A stretch of DNA of 64,000 nucleotides. It comes from Aeromonas bivalvium. GTDB taxonomy: Bacteria > Pseudomonadota > Gammaproteobacteria > Enterobacterales > Aeromonadaceae. The notes beneath the pieces were generated by a model. That model was not told where the DNA came from and made no database searches. It worked only from the letters and a program-made list of their open reading frames with translations. Shown here in pieces: positions 45,337 through 54,815 of this stretch. The DNA lies in the NCBI RefSeq assembly GCF_000819765.1, contig NZ_CDBT01000008.1, positions 371,860 to 435,859 on the forward strand, read 5' to 3'. A program made the translations under genes and the position numbers. Each line of letters begins with the position of its first letter. The first letter of the stretch is position 1.

Positions 45337-46716
45337 CTAGTTGATGACCAGGTTGCGCAGCCAGCGGCGGCGACGCACCCGGCGCTGGACCAGCCACATC
45401 TTGCTCACCTCCTCGAGCAGCACCACGGCGGCGACCCAGGTCAGCGGCCAGCCGAGCCAGCTCACCGCGACCCAGGCCAGCGGCAGCCCTATGCACCACA
45501 TGGCGATGATGTCGATGAGGATGCTGTAGTTGACGTCGCCCCCGGAGCGCAGCACCCCGACGATCCCCACCATGTTGAACACCTTGATCAGCATGCCCAG
45601 ACAGAGGATGCCGAGCACCTGGCCGGCCTCGGGCAGCAGGTCGGCGGGCAGGTTGCCAATCCAGAGCAGCAGGGGCGCCTGCATGAACCAGACGAAGAGG
45701 CCGACCAGGAGGGCGCCAAGCGGTGCCAGCATCAGCAGCAGCTGGGACTCCTGCCAGGCGGCCTCGTACTCCTCGGCACCGAGGCGGTGACCGAGCAGGG
45801 TGGCACAGGCCACCGCCAGTCCGAAGAAGAGGGAGATGAGGATCCCCTCCAGGGCCCCGAGGGTGGTCATGATGGCCAGGGAATCGACCCCCAGGTGGGC
45901 ATAGAGGAAGCCGTAGAGCAGCATGCCGAAGGCCCAGAGCCCGTCGTGGAGCAGCAGGGGCAGGGCGATCAGCACGAAGCGGCGCACCTCCCTGTGGGAG
46001 AGGGCCAGCAGCCAGTCGGGGCGACGGGGCAGCAGGCGCCCCTCCTTGTGCATCACATAACCGATGAGCAGGGCGGTTTGCAGCAGGCGCGACAGCGTGG
46101 TGCCCCAGGCCGAGCCCGCCACTCCCATGGCCTCGAAGCCGAAGTGGCCGAAGATGAGGGCATAGTTGAGGATGACGTTGGCGATGATGGCAATGATCCC
46201 GATCCGGGTCGGGGCCGCCGCGTTGCCCACCGAGCGCAGCGCCGCCTCCAGGGGCACCACCAGGGCGGTGCAGAGGATGGTGGCCCCGGTGATCATCAGG
46301 TAGTGATCCGCCAGGGGGCGCAGCACGGGATCCTGGCTGGCGAAGCCGAGCACGCTGCCGGGGGAGAAGGTATAGAGCAGGGCGAAGGGCAGGCTGACCA
46401 GCAGGGATCCCAGCAGGGCCAGGGTGAGGGCCCGGCGTACTCCGCCCATGTCACCGCGACCATAGTATTGCGCCGCCAGCACGGAGACGCCGCCGGAGAG
46501 GCCGGCTATCACCAGCAGGTTGAAGAAGAAGACCCGGTTTCCCAAGCCGACGGCGGCGACCTCGGTCGCCCCCAGCTGGCTCACCATCATGATGTCGATG
46601 AGGCCAAGCAGGGAGAACATCATGGATTGCAGGGAGACGGGCAGGGCCAGTCGCCACAGCCTGCCCATGAACGCCTTGTCGGTGGTTTGTTTGAAAATCG
46701 CTTGCCAATAGTTCAT
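45337..46716 (-). CDS. MATE-family multidrug/toxin exporter
   Basis: The 459-residue protein has twelve hydrophobic segments and two MatE repeats: FMGRLWRLALPVSLQSMMFS with LIDIMMVSQLG, then FVLIALPLLLHDGLWAFGM. It belongs to the Na+/H+-driven exporters of the NorM/DinF superfamily. The start at 46716 gives MNYWQAIFKQTTDK. The divergent AraC regulator 152 bp away is the likely controller. Substrate unknown. Confidence 0.92.
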   Translation of the reverse strand: MNYWQAIFKQTTDKAFMGRLWRLALPVSLQSMMFSLLGLIDIMMVSQLGATEVAAVGLGNRVFFFNLLVIAGLSGGVSVLAAQYYGRGDMGGVRRALTLALLGSLLVSLPFALLYTFSPGSVLGFASQDPVLRPLADHYLMITGATILCTALVVPLEAALRSVGNAAAPTRIGIIAIIANVILNYALIFGHFGFEAMGVAGSAWGTTLSRLLQTALLIGYVMHKEGRLLPRRPDWLLALSHREVRRFVLIALPLLLHDGLWAFGMLLYGFLYAHLGVDSLAIMTTLGALEGILISLFFGLAVACATLLGHRLGAEEYEAAWQESQLLLMLAPLGALLVGLFVWFMQAPLLLWIGNLPADLLPEAGQVLGILCLGMLIKVFNMVGIVGVLRSGGDVNYSILIDIIAMWCIGLPLAWVAVSWLGWPLTWVAAVVLLEEVSKMWLVQRRVRRRRWLRNLVIN

Positions 46717-46868
46717 CGCTGTTAACCGGGTGCTGGAAAGCCAAAGTAGATAGCCGGTATCATAGGCGCTGTTGCTGAAATGACCGCTGTGAGCGGCTAT
46801 CGTCTTCTTTGTGCAAAACTATCCATTGTCGATTCATTTTCGACATCGCATCGATTGGGAGGCGCAAG

Positions 46869-47714
46869 ATGTTTGCCCGTGAGTGTCTGGAGATTGCCCC
46901 GGCCTGCGAGGAGCGGATGCTGGGACGGGAGGGGTTGCCCCTGCTGGGGGAGGCCGGCATCTTCCTGACCGGTCTGTCGGAGCTGCGGGAGCACTACCTG
47001 ATCCAGCGCAACTGCCCCGCCTTTCACATCCTGCTGATCAGTCACAGCGAGGGGGGCGTCCTGCTGACCGAGCAGGGGGAGAGCCCCATCCCGGCCGGGG
47101 CCCTGGTGTTTCTGCCCGCCGCCCTGCCCGGCGGCTTTCGGCTGGATGGCGACAGTTGGCGCATCAGCTGGATCCTGCTCGACGATGTGCCGCGCTGGCA
47201 CCATCTGCACCGGCTGGGCCATGGCTGCCGGGTCAGTGACGAGGGGGAGTCGCTGCACCATCTGCTGCAACTGATGCACAGGGAGGGGAGCCGCTCCACC
47301 CTGCAACCCCAGCTGCTCTCCCTGTTGCTGGCCCTGCTGGATCGGGTGCTGCGGCGGGAGACGCGGGGCTCCTCTCTCGATCGGCTGCAACACCTGCAAC
47401 GTCTGGTGGAGGGACGGCTGGATGAACCCTGGACGGTGGCCCGGCTCGCCAGCCTGCTGGCCTGCTCGCCTCCCCACCTGCACCGCCTCTGTCAGCAGGG
47501 CTTCGGAATGGGGCCCATGGCCTGGCTGACCGGGCTGCGCATGGCGAAGGCGCGCCAGCTATTGCTCTATACCGACTGGCCCCTCAATGAGCTGGCCAGC
47601 CGGGTCGGTTACAGCGATGGCGCCAACTTTGCGAACCGTTTTCGCCGTCTGACTGGTCAGACCCCGGGGGCCTTTCGCCGACTGGGTCGCAAACCTGTGG
47701 CAACGGAGGTGTAA
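46869..47714 (+). CDS. AraC-family transcriptional regulator
   Basis: The 281-residue protein has an N-terminal cupin sensor ([34 protein letters not shown]) and a C-terminal AraC HTH ([21 protein letters not shown], then [22 protein letters not shown], here split at [13 protein letters not shown] and [10 protein letters not shown]). GGGAGG lies 6 bases before ATG 46869. It is divergent from the MATE exporter and precedes maeA. The ligand is unknown. Confidence 0.9.
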   Translation: MFARECLEIAPACEERMLGREGLPLLGEAGIFLTGLSELREHYLIQRNCPAFHILLISHSEGGVLLTEQGESPIPAGALVFLPAALPGGFRLDGDSWRISWILLDDVPRWHHLHRLGHGCRVSDEGESLHHLLQLMHREGSRSTLQPQLLSLLLALLDRVLRRETRGSSLDRLQHLQRLVEGRLDEPWTVARLASLLACSPPHLHRLCQQGFGMGPMAWLTGLRMAKARQLLLYTDWPLNELASRVGYSDGANFANRFRRLTGQTPGAFRRLGRKPVATEV

Positions 47715-47791
47715 ACCCTTTGAAATTGTTGGCCCAAGCCCCTAGGATCGGCGGACTCCTTTGTCCAGGTCATCGTCAAGGTACCCGATCC

Positions 47792-49486
47792 ATGTTTGAA
47801 GATAATAATCAGAAACGTCCTCTCTATATCCCCTACGCCGGTCCCGCCCTGCTGGAGACCCCGCTGCTCAACAAGGGCAGTGCCTTCACCAGCGAGGAGC
47901 GCAGCAACTTCAACCTGGAAGGTCTGCTGCCCCAGAACATAGAGACCATAGAAGAGCAGGTGGAACGTGCCTATCGCCAGTTCATGGCGTTTGGCAACGA
48001 TATGGACAAGCATATCTATCTGCGCAACATTCAAGACACCAATGAGACCCTGTTCTATCGGCTCATCCGGGATCACCTGACCGAGATCATGCCCATCATC
48101 TATACCCCGACCGTGGGCAAGGCATGTGAAGAGTTCTCCAACATCTACCGCCGGGCCCGTGGCCTCTTCATCTCCTATTCCGACAAGGACAGGATCGATG
48201 ACATGCTGCAAAACGCCACCAAGCAGAACGTCAAGGTGATAGTGGTGACCGATGGCGAGCGGATCCTGGGCCTGGGGGATCAGGGCATAGGCGGCATGGG
48301 CATCCCCATCGGCAAGCTCTCCCTCTACACCGCCTGTGGCGGCATCTCGCCGGCCTATACCCTGCCGGTGGTGCTGGATGTCGGCACCAACAACCAGCAG
48401 CTGCTGAACGATCCCTTCTACATGGGCTGGCGTCATCCGCGCATCTCGGGGGAGGAGTATTACGAGTTCGTCGACGCCTTCATCCAGGCGGTCAAACGCC
48501 GCTGGCCCGATATTCTGTTGCAGTTCGAAGACTTCGCCCAGAGCAATGCCATGCCGCTGCTCAATCGCTACAAGGACGAACTGTGCTGCTTCAACGATGA
48601 CATCCAGGGCACGGCCGCGGTGACGCTCGGCAGCCTCATCGCCGCCTGCAAGGCCTCGGGGGCCAAGCTTTCCGAGAAACGGGTCGCCTTCCTCGGCGCC
48701 GGCAGCGCCGGCTGCGGCATCGCCGAGCAGATAGTGGCCCAGATGAAGGCCGAAGGGCTGACGGATGCCCAGGCGCGCGGCCGGGTCTTCATGGTGGACC
48801 GTTTCGGCCTCATCACCGACAAGATCCCCAACCAGCTCGATTTCCAGCGCCGTCTCTCCCAGCCGGTGGAGCGGATCGCCGACTGGCCGGTGGGGGACAA
48901 CATCTCCCTGCTGGAGGTGATGGAGCACGGCCGCCCCGACATCCTGATCGGGGTTTCAGGCCAGCCGGGTCTGTTCACCGAAGAGGTGGTCAAGACCATG
49001 CACAAGCACTGTGCCCGCCCCATCATCTTCCCCCTCTCCAACCCCACCTCCCGGGTGGAGGCGACGCCGGCGGATCTCATCCGCTGGACCGACGGTCAGG
49101 TGCTGGTGGCCACCGGCAGCCCGTTCGCACCGGTGGAGTACAAGGGCAAGCGTTACGTCATCGCCCAGTGCAACAACTCCTTCATCTTCCCGGGGATAGG
49201 TCTTGGGGTCATCGCCTCCGGCGCCAAGCGGGTGACCGATGCCATGCTGATGTCCGCCAGCCGCGCCCTGGCGGAGTGCTCGCCCCTGGTCAAGGGAGAG
49301 GAGGGATCCTTGTTGCCGGATCTGGCGGATATCCACGAGGTGTCCCGCTACATCGCCAAGATGGTGGCCAAGACCGCCATGCTGCAGGGCAAGGCGGTGC
49401 AGACCCCGGACGAGGTGATCGACAAGGCCATAGAGGCGAACTTCTGGCGCCCGGAGTACCGGCGCTATCGTCGCACCTCCTTCTGA
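47792..49486 (+). CDS. maeA: NAD-dependent malic enzyme (malate to pyruvate + CO2)
   Basis: The 564-residue enzyme matches MaeA/Sfc[40 protein letters not shown], the metal-binding [30 protein letters not shown], and the NAD-binding [15 protein letters not shown]. It supplies pyruvate and NADH from malate during growth on C4 acids. AAGG lies 11 bases before the ATG. It is transcribed alone and ended at 49501. Confidence 0.96.
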   Translation: MFEDNNQKRPLYIPYAGPALLETPLLNKGSAFTSEERSNFNLEGLLPQNIETIEEQVERAYRQFMAFGNDMDKHIYLRNIQDTNETLFYRLIRDHLTEIMPIIYTPTVGKACEEFSNIYRRARGLFISYSDKDRIDDMLQNATKQNVKVIVVTDGERILGLGDQGIGGMGIPIGKLSLYTACGGISPAYTLPVVLDVGTNNQQLLNDPFYMGWRHPRISGEEYYEFVDAFIQAVKRRWPDILLQFEDFAQSNAMPLLNRYKDELCCFNDDIQGTAAVTLGSLIAACKASGAKLSEKRVAFLGAGSAGCGIAEQIVAQMKAEGLTDAQARGRVFMVDRFGLITDKIPNQLDFQRRLSQPVERIADWPVGDNISLLEVMEHGRPDILIGVSGQPGLFTEEVVKTMHKHCARPIIFPLSNPTSRVEATPADLIRWTDGQVLVATGSPFAPVEYKGKRYVIAQCNNSFIFPGIGLGVIASGAKRVTDAMLMSASRALAECSPLVKGEEGSLLPDLADIHEVSRYIAKMVAKTAMLQGKAVQTPDEVIDKAIEANFWRPEYRRYRRTSF

Positions 49487-49500
49487 CGGGGAGGGCAAGC

Positions 49501-49530
49501 AAGAAGGGATGCCTCGGCATCCCTTCTTTC
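49501..49530 (+). terminator. Intrinsic terminator after maeA
   Basis: A 13-bp perfect stem (AAGAAGGGATGCC / GGCATCCCTTCTT) with a TC loop is followed by T's, 15 bases past maeA. It is nearly the same sequence as the palindrome at 44941. Confidence 0.88.
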
Positions 49531-49559
49531 ATTTGCACAACGCAAGGGACAGTGCCCGA

Positions 49560-50627
49560 TCAGCCATCCATGGGTTCGGTGGCAGGCGCCGCCGTCACCG
49601 GGGCCGGTGTCTGCTCGGACTGGATGCCCGTGACACGCACCTCGACCCGGCGATCCGGCGCCAGACAGCCGATCAGCTCGCTCTTGGCCTGGATGCCGTC
49701 ACACTGGGTGCCGGTGACCGGGCTGCTTTCACCCATGCCCTGGATGGCGACCTTGTCCGCCGGCAGGCCCATGCCTATCAAGGTGTCGGCCACCGTCTGG
49801 GCGCGGGCTTCGGACAGTGTCTGGTTGTACTCATCCGAGCCGATGCGATCCGTGTAGCCCATGACGGTGATCTGGCCATCCTTGGGGTTGACCGCGACTA
49901 TCTGCTGGTAGAGATCCGCCAGCGCGCTGCTGCCCTCGGCCCGCAGGGAGGACTTGTTGAACTCGAACAGGACATCCGAACTGAGGGAGAAGCGCTTGTC
50001 GACCATGACGGGCTCGGGTGCCGCGACCATGGGGGCGACCACGGGGGCCACATAGGCATGGCGGTTCGGGTGGAACACCAGCTCCAGGGTGGCGACGCTG
50101 ACATCGGTCACCCAGCGATCCGTGCCACTGCCCAGCTTGCCGTTGTCGACATCGTCGCCGACCCGGAACATGTAGCGGTAACGGGCCTGCAGATCGAGCC
50201 AGTCGGTCAGCCGGGCGCCCATGCCCAGTCCCAGCAGCGGGGCATAGTCATTGTCGGAACCATTGATGGTGTCCACCTGATAGAGGTAGGCACCCCCCTC
50301 GGCAAACAGCGAGAAGACATCCCCGATCGGCAGGCGACCGATGGCGGACAGGGTGGCCCCCTGGCTGCTGAACTGCTCGTTGTCGACCTGCCAGTCGCCG
50401 GTGTTGAGGTAACCGAGCTCGGCGCCGAAGTTCTCGTTGAAGTTGTACCCGGCGAACAGGCTCCAGGCGGTATCGTTCTTGTCGACATCCTTGCCGAGAT
50501 CGCCGATATCATGGCCGATGGCAACGCCGCCACCTCCCCCGAGATACCAGTCGTTGGCCTGGACGGGAAGGCTGGCAGCTGATGTGAGAGCCACGGCAAT
50601 CAGTGCGGATAACAGGCTTGGTTTCAT
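49560..50627 (-). CDS. ompA: OmpA-family outer-membrane protein (first of three paralogues)
   Basis: The 355-residue precursor has a signal peptide ending LPVQA, an N-terminal eight-stranded barrel (DWYLGGGGGVAIGHDIGDLG onward, with NFNENFGAELGYLNTG) and a C-terminal OmpA peptidoglycan-binding domain (VLFEFNKSSLRAEG, MGYTDRIGSDEYNQTLSEAR, disulfide pair TQCDGIQ and IGCLAPDRRVEV). The tail after TGIQ (SEQTPAPVTAAPATEP) is proline/alanine-rich and unlike its two neighbours. It is the most diverged copy of the array, and codon use is less biased. The SD is GAGGATAAG. Confidence 0.94.
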   Translation of the reverse strand: MKPSLLSALIAVALTSAASLPVQANDWYLGGGGGVAIGHDIGDLGKDVDKNDTAWSLFAGYNFNENFGAELGYLNTGDWQVDNEQFSSQGATLSAIGRLPIGDVFSLFAEGGAYLYQVDTINGSDNDYAPLLGLGMGARLTDWLDLQARYRYMFRVGDDVDNGKLGSGTDRWVTDVSVATLELVFHPNRHAYVAPVVAPMVAAPEPVMVDKRFSLSSDVLFEFNKSSLRAEGSSALADLYQQIVAVNPKDGQITVMGYTDRIGSDEYNQTLSEARAQTVADTLIGMGLPADKVAIQGMGESSPVTGTQCDGIQAKSELIGCLAPDRRVEVRVTGIQSEQTPAPVTAAPATEPMDG

Positions 50628-50804
50628 CGCTTATCCTCTTTTGTTGTTGTGCAAAAGTTGTTACGCACCATCTAGTTATAGCCACCCCCTCTGGTTTTGC
50701 GTGGCCTGGTACCCATCTGGCAGCGTGTCCTGTGAGCCGGATCCCAGGAAGGGAGGAGGGGGCCCGGGTGCAAGGAGACCCAGGGTCAGGTGCAGACGGG
50801 GCAA

Positions 50805-50835
50805 TAAAAAAGAGGAGGCATCTGGGCCTCCTCTT
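50805..50835 (-). terminator. Intrinsic terminator of the middle ompA gene
   Basis: On the minus strand the stem AAGAGGAGGC / GCCTCCTCTT (6-base loop) is followed by TTTTTATTG, 30 bases past the stop at 50864. Confidence 0.85.
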
Positions 50836-50863
50836 CTGATGAACCTGGGTCAGACACGCAACA

Positions 50864-51892
50864 TTACTGCTGCTGCACTTCCTGTACACCGGTGACGCGC
50901 ACTTCGACGCGGCGATCCGGTGCCAGGCAGGCGATCAGCTCGTTCTTGCCCTTGATGCCATCACACTGGCTGCCGGTGACCGGGTTCGCTTCCCCTTGAC
51001 CCTGGATGGCGACCTTGCCGGCGGGCAGGCCCTTGCCGACCAGGAAGTCGGCCACGGTGCGGGCGCGCGCTTCAGACAGTTTCTGGTTGTAGGCGTCGGA
51101 GCCGATGCGGTCGGTGTAACCGACGACCACGGCGCTGCCATCCTTGGGCTGGATCTCGACGATCTGCTGATACAGGCCGTTCAGGGCATCCATCCCCTCC
51201 GGTTTGAGGCTGGATTTGCCAAAGGCAAACAGCACGTCAGAGCTCAGGGAGAAGCTCTTGTCAACGATGACGGGCTCGGGTTCGGCGACCACGGGGGCGG
51301 CGACCGGCGCGACATAGGAGGTACGGTTCGGGTGCAGCACCAGCTCAAGGGTGGCCACGCTCATGTCGGTTTCCCAGATCATGTTGTCGCTGCCGGTCTT
51401 GTTCTCGTCACCCACGTCCCACATGTAGCGGTAGCGAGCCTGCACGTCGATGAGGTCGGACAGCTTGGCAGTCAGGCCCAGGCCGGCCAGGGGGGCGATG
51501 CCGTTGTCGCTCTGGCCATTGCCGTTGGCGTGGAACACATAGGCACCACCCTCGGCAAAGACGGAGAAGATATCACCCAGGGGCAGACGGCCGATACCAG
51601 ACAGGGTCGCGCCCTTGCTGGTGAAATCGACGCCATCGATGCCCGCCTTGCCGGCGTACAGATAGCCGAGTTCGGCCCCGAAGTTTTCGGTGAAGTTATA
51701 ACCACCGAACAGACTCAGCGCGGTAGCGTCCTTGTCCACATCGGCGTTCTTGCCAAAATCTTCCAGATCGTGGGTATAGGCCCAACCGGCGGCGATGCCG
51801 GTGTACCAGTCGTTGTTAGCAGCCTGAGCTGCGGTGCTGCCCGCGGCCGCCAGGGCCAGGGCAATCAGGGTCGGTGCCACTTTCATTTTCAT
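50864..51892 (-). CDS. ompA: OmpA-family outer-membrane protein (second paralogue)
   Basis: The 342-residue precursor has a signal peptide (MKMKVAPTLIALALAAAG, cleaved after AQA), barrel strands (NDWYTGIAAGWAYTHDLEDFG, NFTENFGAELGYLYAG), a hinge rich in Pro/Ala/Val/Glu (APVAAPVVAEPEP) and an OmpA domain (VLFAFGKSSLKPEG, SEARARTVADFLVG, CDGIKGKNELIAC). The ATG at 51892 follows GAGGATATAACG. It shares nearly the same leader (AACGAGGATATA) with the third copy. Confidence 0.95.
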   Translation of the reverse strand: MKMKVAPTLIALALAAAGSTAAQAANNDWYTGIAAGWAYTHDLEDFGKNADVDKDATALSLFGGYNFTENFGAELGYLYAGKAGIDGVDFTSKGATLSGIGRLPLGDIFSVFAEGGAYVFHANGNGQSDNGIAPLAGLGLTAKLSDLIDVQARYRYMWDVGDENKTGSDNMIWETDMSVATLELVLHPNRTSYVAPVAAPVVAEPEPVIVDKSFSLSSDVLFAFGKSSLKPEGMDALNGLYQQIVEIQPKDGSAVVVGYTDRIGSDAYNQKLSEARARTVADFLVGKGLPAGKVAIQGQGEANPVTGSQCDGIKGKNELIACLAPDRRVEVRVTGVQEVQQQ

Positions 51893-52241
51893 CGTTATAT
51901 CCTCGTTGAGTTTGCCGTGCCATTGGCGCGCACTCTTAGTCATATGCTGTTCACCCGAGCAAAGCCCGAATGGCATATCTCCGTGTTGTAGCACGGATGG
52001 CATGAACGAATATGAAGGACTCCTGGCTACTCACGGCACCAAAGGCAGCCGTGGACAACTAACCGGTAGAGACACTTTTAATAACTCATCCAATACCTTA
52101 GAAGCGGAATAACTGTATTCTTTTGACTCGCATTGATCAAGTTATCGAACAGATAGACGGCATCCGAGGGGGCAACAGGGGGGCATTGGAGGGGATTTGG
52201 CGGAGGCGTTCCGACAAGAGGTGTCGCAATCTGGCCCCAAA
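51893..52241. other. Region upstream of the middle ompA gene, no gene seen
   Basis: This stretch must hold the middle ompA promoter and its leader. A hairpin-like GCATATCTCCGTGTTGTAGC to CACGGATGGCATG occurs near 51970-52003. No coding frame is credible. Confidence 0.5.
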
Positions 52242-52271
52242 AAGCGAAAGGGGACGCGATGCGTCCCCTTT
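52242..52271 (-). terminator. Intrinsic terminator of the third ompA gene
   Basis: On the minus strand the stem AAAGGGGACGC / GCGTCCCCTTT (3-base loop) is followed by CGCTTTTT, 20 bases past the stop at 52291. Confidence 0.85.
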
Positions 52272-52290
52272 GATCAGTATCTCGTGGAGA

Positions 52291-53325
52291 TTACTGTTGA
52301 ACTTCCTGTACGCCGGAAACGCGAACTTCTACACGACGATCCGGGGCCAGGCAGGCGATCAGCTGAGCCTTGGCCTTGATGCCGTCACACTGGGTGCCGG
52401 TGACCGGGTTGGCTTCGCCTTGACCTTCGATGGCGACTTTACCAGCGGCCATGCCTTTACCGACCAGGAAGTCAGCAACGGTACGGGCACGGGCTTCGGA
52501 CAGCTTCTGGTTGTAAGCGTCGGAACCGATGCGGTCGGAGTAACCGACAACCACGGCGCTGCCATCTTTCGGCTGAGCGTCGATGATCTGCTGGTACAGA
52601 CCGTTCAGGGCTTCAACACCTTCCGGCTTCAGAGTGGATTTGCCAAAGGCAAACAGCACGTCGGAGCTCATGGTGAAGTTCTTCTCAACCATGACAGGAG
52701 CAGGAGCGGCTTCTTCAACGACAGGGGCAGCAACCGGCTCAACATAGGAGGTGCGGAACGGGTGGTAAACCACTTCCACGGTACCGATGCTCTGGTTGTC
52801 TTTGTAGTTGTCGCCAGACGTGTTGTAAGCAGAGGTGGAGATGTCGGAGACATTCCACATGTAGCGGTAGCGAGCCTGCAGATCCAGGGCATCGTTCAGC
52901 TTGTAGGTCAGACCCAGGCCGGCCAGCGGGGAAACGCGAGTGTCGCTGGTTTCCAGACCGTCGGTGTGAGCCCAGTAGGCACCGCCTTCAGCGAAGATGG
53001 ACAGGTCCTTGGCAACCGGCAGACGACCGATACCAGACAGGGTTGCGCCCTGGTTTTCGAAACGGGAGCCGTTGGTGTTGCCACGACCGGCGTACTGGTA
53101 GCCCAGCTCGGCGCCGAAGTTTTCGGTGAAGTTGTAACCGACGAAGGCGTTGGCAGCAGCAGCGTTTTCTTCACCGTCTTTCACGCCATCGATCTTGTTC
53201 AGACCGTTGATGTGAGCAGCACCGGCACCAACACCCAGGTACAGATCGTTGTCAGCGGCTTGGGCAGCAGTAGCACCCAGGGTTGCCATGGCGATGGCAA
53301 TCAGGGAAGGGGCCATTTTCATCAT
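52291..53325 (-). CDS. ompA: OmpA-family outer-membrane protein (third paralogue, highly expressed codon use)
   Basis: The 344-residue precursor has a signal peptide ending AAQA, barrel strands (DNDLYLGVGAGAAHINGLN, NFTENFGAELGYQYAG), a Pro/Ala/Val/Glu hinge (EPVAAPVVEEAAPAP) and a C-terminal OmpA domain (VLFAFGKSTLKPEG, VVGYSDRIGSDAYNQ, CDGIKAKAQLIAC). It uses the strongly biased codons of abundant proteins (AAC, GGT, CAG, GTT, TCC), unlike the flanking paralogues, so it is probably the main OmpA. GAGG is 8 bases before ATG 53325 (53322 is also possible). Confidence 0.95.
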   Translation of the reverse strand: MMKMAPSLIAIAMATLGATAAQAADNDLYLGVGAGAAHINGLNKIDGVKDGEENAAAANAFVGYNFTENFGAELGYQYAGRGNTNGSRFENQGATLSGIGRLPVAKDLSIFAEGGAYWAHTDGLETSDTRVSPLAGLGLTYKLNDALDLQARYRYMWNVSDISTSAYNTSGDNYKDNQSIGTVEVVYHPFRTSYVEPVAAPVVEEAAPAPVMVEKNFTMSSDVLFAFGKSTLKPEGVEALNGLYQQIIDAQPKDGSAVVVGYSDRIGSDAYNQKLSEARARTVADFLVGKGMAAGKVAIEGQGEANPVTGTQCDGIKAKAQLIACLAPDRRVEVRVSGVQEVQQ

Positions 53326-53614
53326 AAATATATCCTCGTTGAGCAACACGTTGTCACGTGCTTCGCACTTTTTGATTTATGTAAGCTGCAGGCTCTGCCA
53401 ACGATGGCAAGGAGTCTGACAGGGATCCCGTGTTCCAGGATCTCTCTCATCCATGAACCAGCGGGGTGTGCTTGCACACATTTTCCCCACCAAAAAAGGG
53501 TGTCAATCCGATGACGATGCGCACTTTATTCCCATTTCAAACCATGATCAAGCTCACAAAACAGGGGTGAGCCAATTTGTGTCGCTTGCTTCAGGGGCGG
53601 TTCAGGGTCGGGAT

Positions 53615-54211
53615 TTAGTGGTCTAAGTAGGTCCTGTGCAGTCGTTTTTCAAGCTTCATATAGGACCCAACCCAGGCGGAGCAAGGGCTGGCGGGCTCCA
53701 GACGGGCTGACAATACGGCGAGCAGTTCCTGCTCGGTGGCGGTGTCGAGCAGGGGAGTGAAGCTGAGCAAAAAATGTTTGGCCAGGTAGGGGTCGAGGGG
53801 CCAGATGTTGAGAATGGCGCGGGCGACCGGCTGCACGGCGGCGGGACAGACGAAGTGGCGATGGCCGGCTTCCAGCCAGCGTGCCATGTCGCGCAGGCCG
53901 GACTCGGGAACCAGCATCCCTCGTCCAGGTTCGCTGGCCAGGGGCATGGCGCGCCCATCTTGCAGGGTCAAGAGGCCTTCACCTGTCATGATGCCGTCAT
54001 GGTTGCGCAGGGGAAGCCCCGGCTCTGGCTGGGTCAGATAGAGGCTGATGCGCTCTGGCAGGGTCTGCAATATCTCGGCGGCGTGTGCCGTCATGGTGGC
54101 CGGCAGCAGCAGAGCTTCTGCCCGATAGTGCTGGCCTTGTTGCAGTTGCAGGGCCAGATCCTGGGGGCGGGTACTTGGGTGGAGGCGGGAGATGATGCCG
54201 GGAAACGCCAT
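53615..54211 (-). CDS. Hypothetical protein
   Basis: This 198-residue protein (MAFPGIISRLHPSTRPQDLA) is not recognised. It looks soluble, with no signal peptide or membrane segment, and has Leu/Pro/Arg-rich composition. Notable stretches are ALLLPATMTAHAAEIL, GEGLLTLQDGRAMPLASEPG and RARLEP-like C-terminal helices. Its G+C content and codons match the host. AGAG is 8 bases before ATG 54211. It diverges from a small Xre regulator 256 bp away. Confidence 0.7.
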   Translation of the reverse strand: MAFPGIISRLHPSTRPQDLALQLQQGQHYRAEALLLPATMTAHAAEILQTLPERISLYLTQPEPGLPLRNHDGIMTGEGLLTLQDGRAMPLASEPGRGMLVPESGLRDMARWLEAGHRHFVCPAAVQPVARAILNIWPLDPYLAKHFLLSFTPLLDTATEQELLAVLSARLEPASPCSAWVGSYMKLEKRLHRTYLDH

Positions 54212-54366
54212 GTTTATTACTCTTTATGGGTAGTGCTGGGATTATACGGAGGATTCATCGGGCCTCCATAAAGGTTTCTTTTCGAGACTGTTTACCTCGG
54301 GCGATTGAGCGATTACCATCCCCGAGGTTTTTAAGGGTTGTCGCCAGAAGGCGTATATAAGATAGA

Positions 54367-54447
54367 GACTCGACCATAACGAGTCCGTCCAAAACTGATA
54401 CACTTGACTACGAGTCGTCGCGAAAAATAAGGCGGAGTCAATCCGCC
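54367..54447. promoter_or_regulatory. Inverted repeats upstream of the Xre gene
   Basis: GACTCG-7-CGAGTC (54367-54385) is a perfect inverted repeat; a related GACT-3-AGTC lies at 54406-54416 on a TTGACT -35-like hexamer; and GGCGGA-5-TCCGCC (54431-54447) can form a hairpin in the leader. They may be operators or a leader structure. Confidence 0.45.
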
Positions 54448-54467
54448 ATACGGAGTATGGAACCACT

Positions 54468-54734
54468 ATGAATTCAAACATTGACACTGTTGGCAAGAAG
54501 ATCCGCCAGATCCGTGAAGCCGTCGGCCTGAGCCGACCCAAGTTTGCCGATCTGCTGGGTGTTCCCCCCACCACCCTGAAAAACTATGAACTCGGTTACC
54601 GTGAAGTCGGTGGCGCCTTCCTGGTTGCCCTGGCTCATCACCCGGAACTGCACAAGTTCACTCTCTGGCTGCTGGCCGACAAGAAAGTCGCCGAGATTGG
54701 TCAGATTGGTCCGGACGATCTCACCAAAGGCTGA
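54468..54734 (+). CDS. Small Xre-type helix-turn-helix regulator
   Basis: The 88-residue protein has an HTH_3/Xre domain at about 8-65: VGKKIRQIREAVGLSRPKFADLL, GVPPTTLKNYELGYREVGG and ALAHHPELHKFTLWLLAD. It is a stand-alone regulator with no toxin or sensor attached and biased codons, unusual for a minor regulator. The leader carries inverted repeats, which suggests autoregulation. Its targets are unknown; the divergent hypothetical gene is a candidate. Confidence 0.85.
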   Translation: MNSNIDTVGKKIRQIREAVGLSRPKFADLLGVPPTTLKNYELGYREVGGAFLVALAHHPELHKFTLWLLADKKVAEIGQIGPDDLTKG

Positions 54735-54757
54735 GCCTTGAGAACGTTCCAGTGAGA

Positions 54758-54787
54758 AATGCCGCCCCCAGGGGCGGCATTTTTTTG
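54758..54787 (+). terminator. Intrinsic terminator after the Xre gene
   Basis: The stem AAATGCCGCCC / GGGCGGCATTT with a short loop and a T-run is 25 bases past the stop. Confidence 0.9.
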
Positions 54788-54815
54788 TCCGTGTTTCCCC
54801 TGCGCGGTGCCGTCC

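Noticed and set aside
52123-53514. 463-codon plus-strand frame across the third ompA
   Set aside because: It mirrors the codon bias of the real gene on the opposite strand and has no ribosome binding site or family match.
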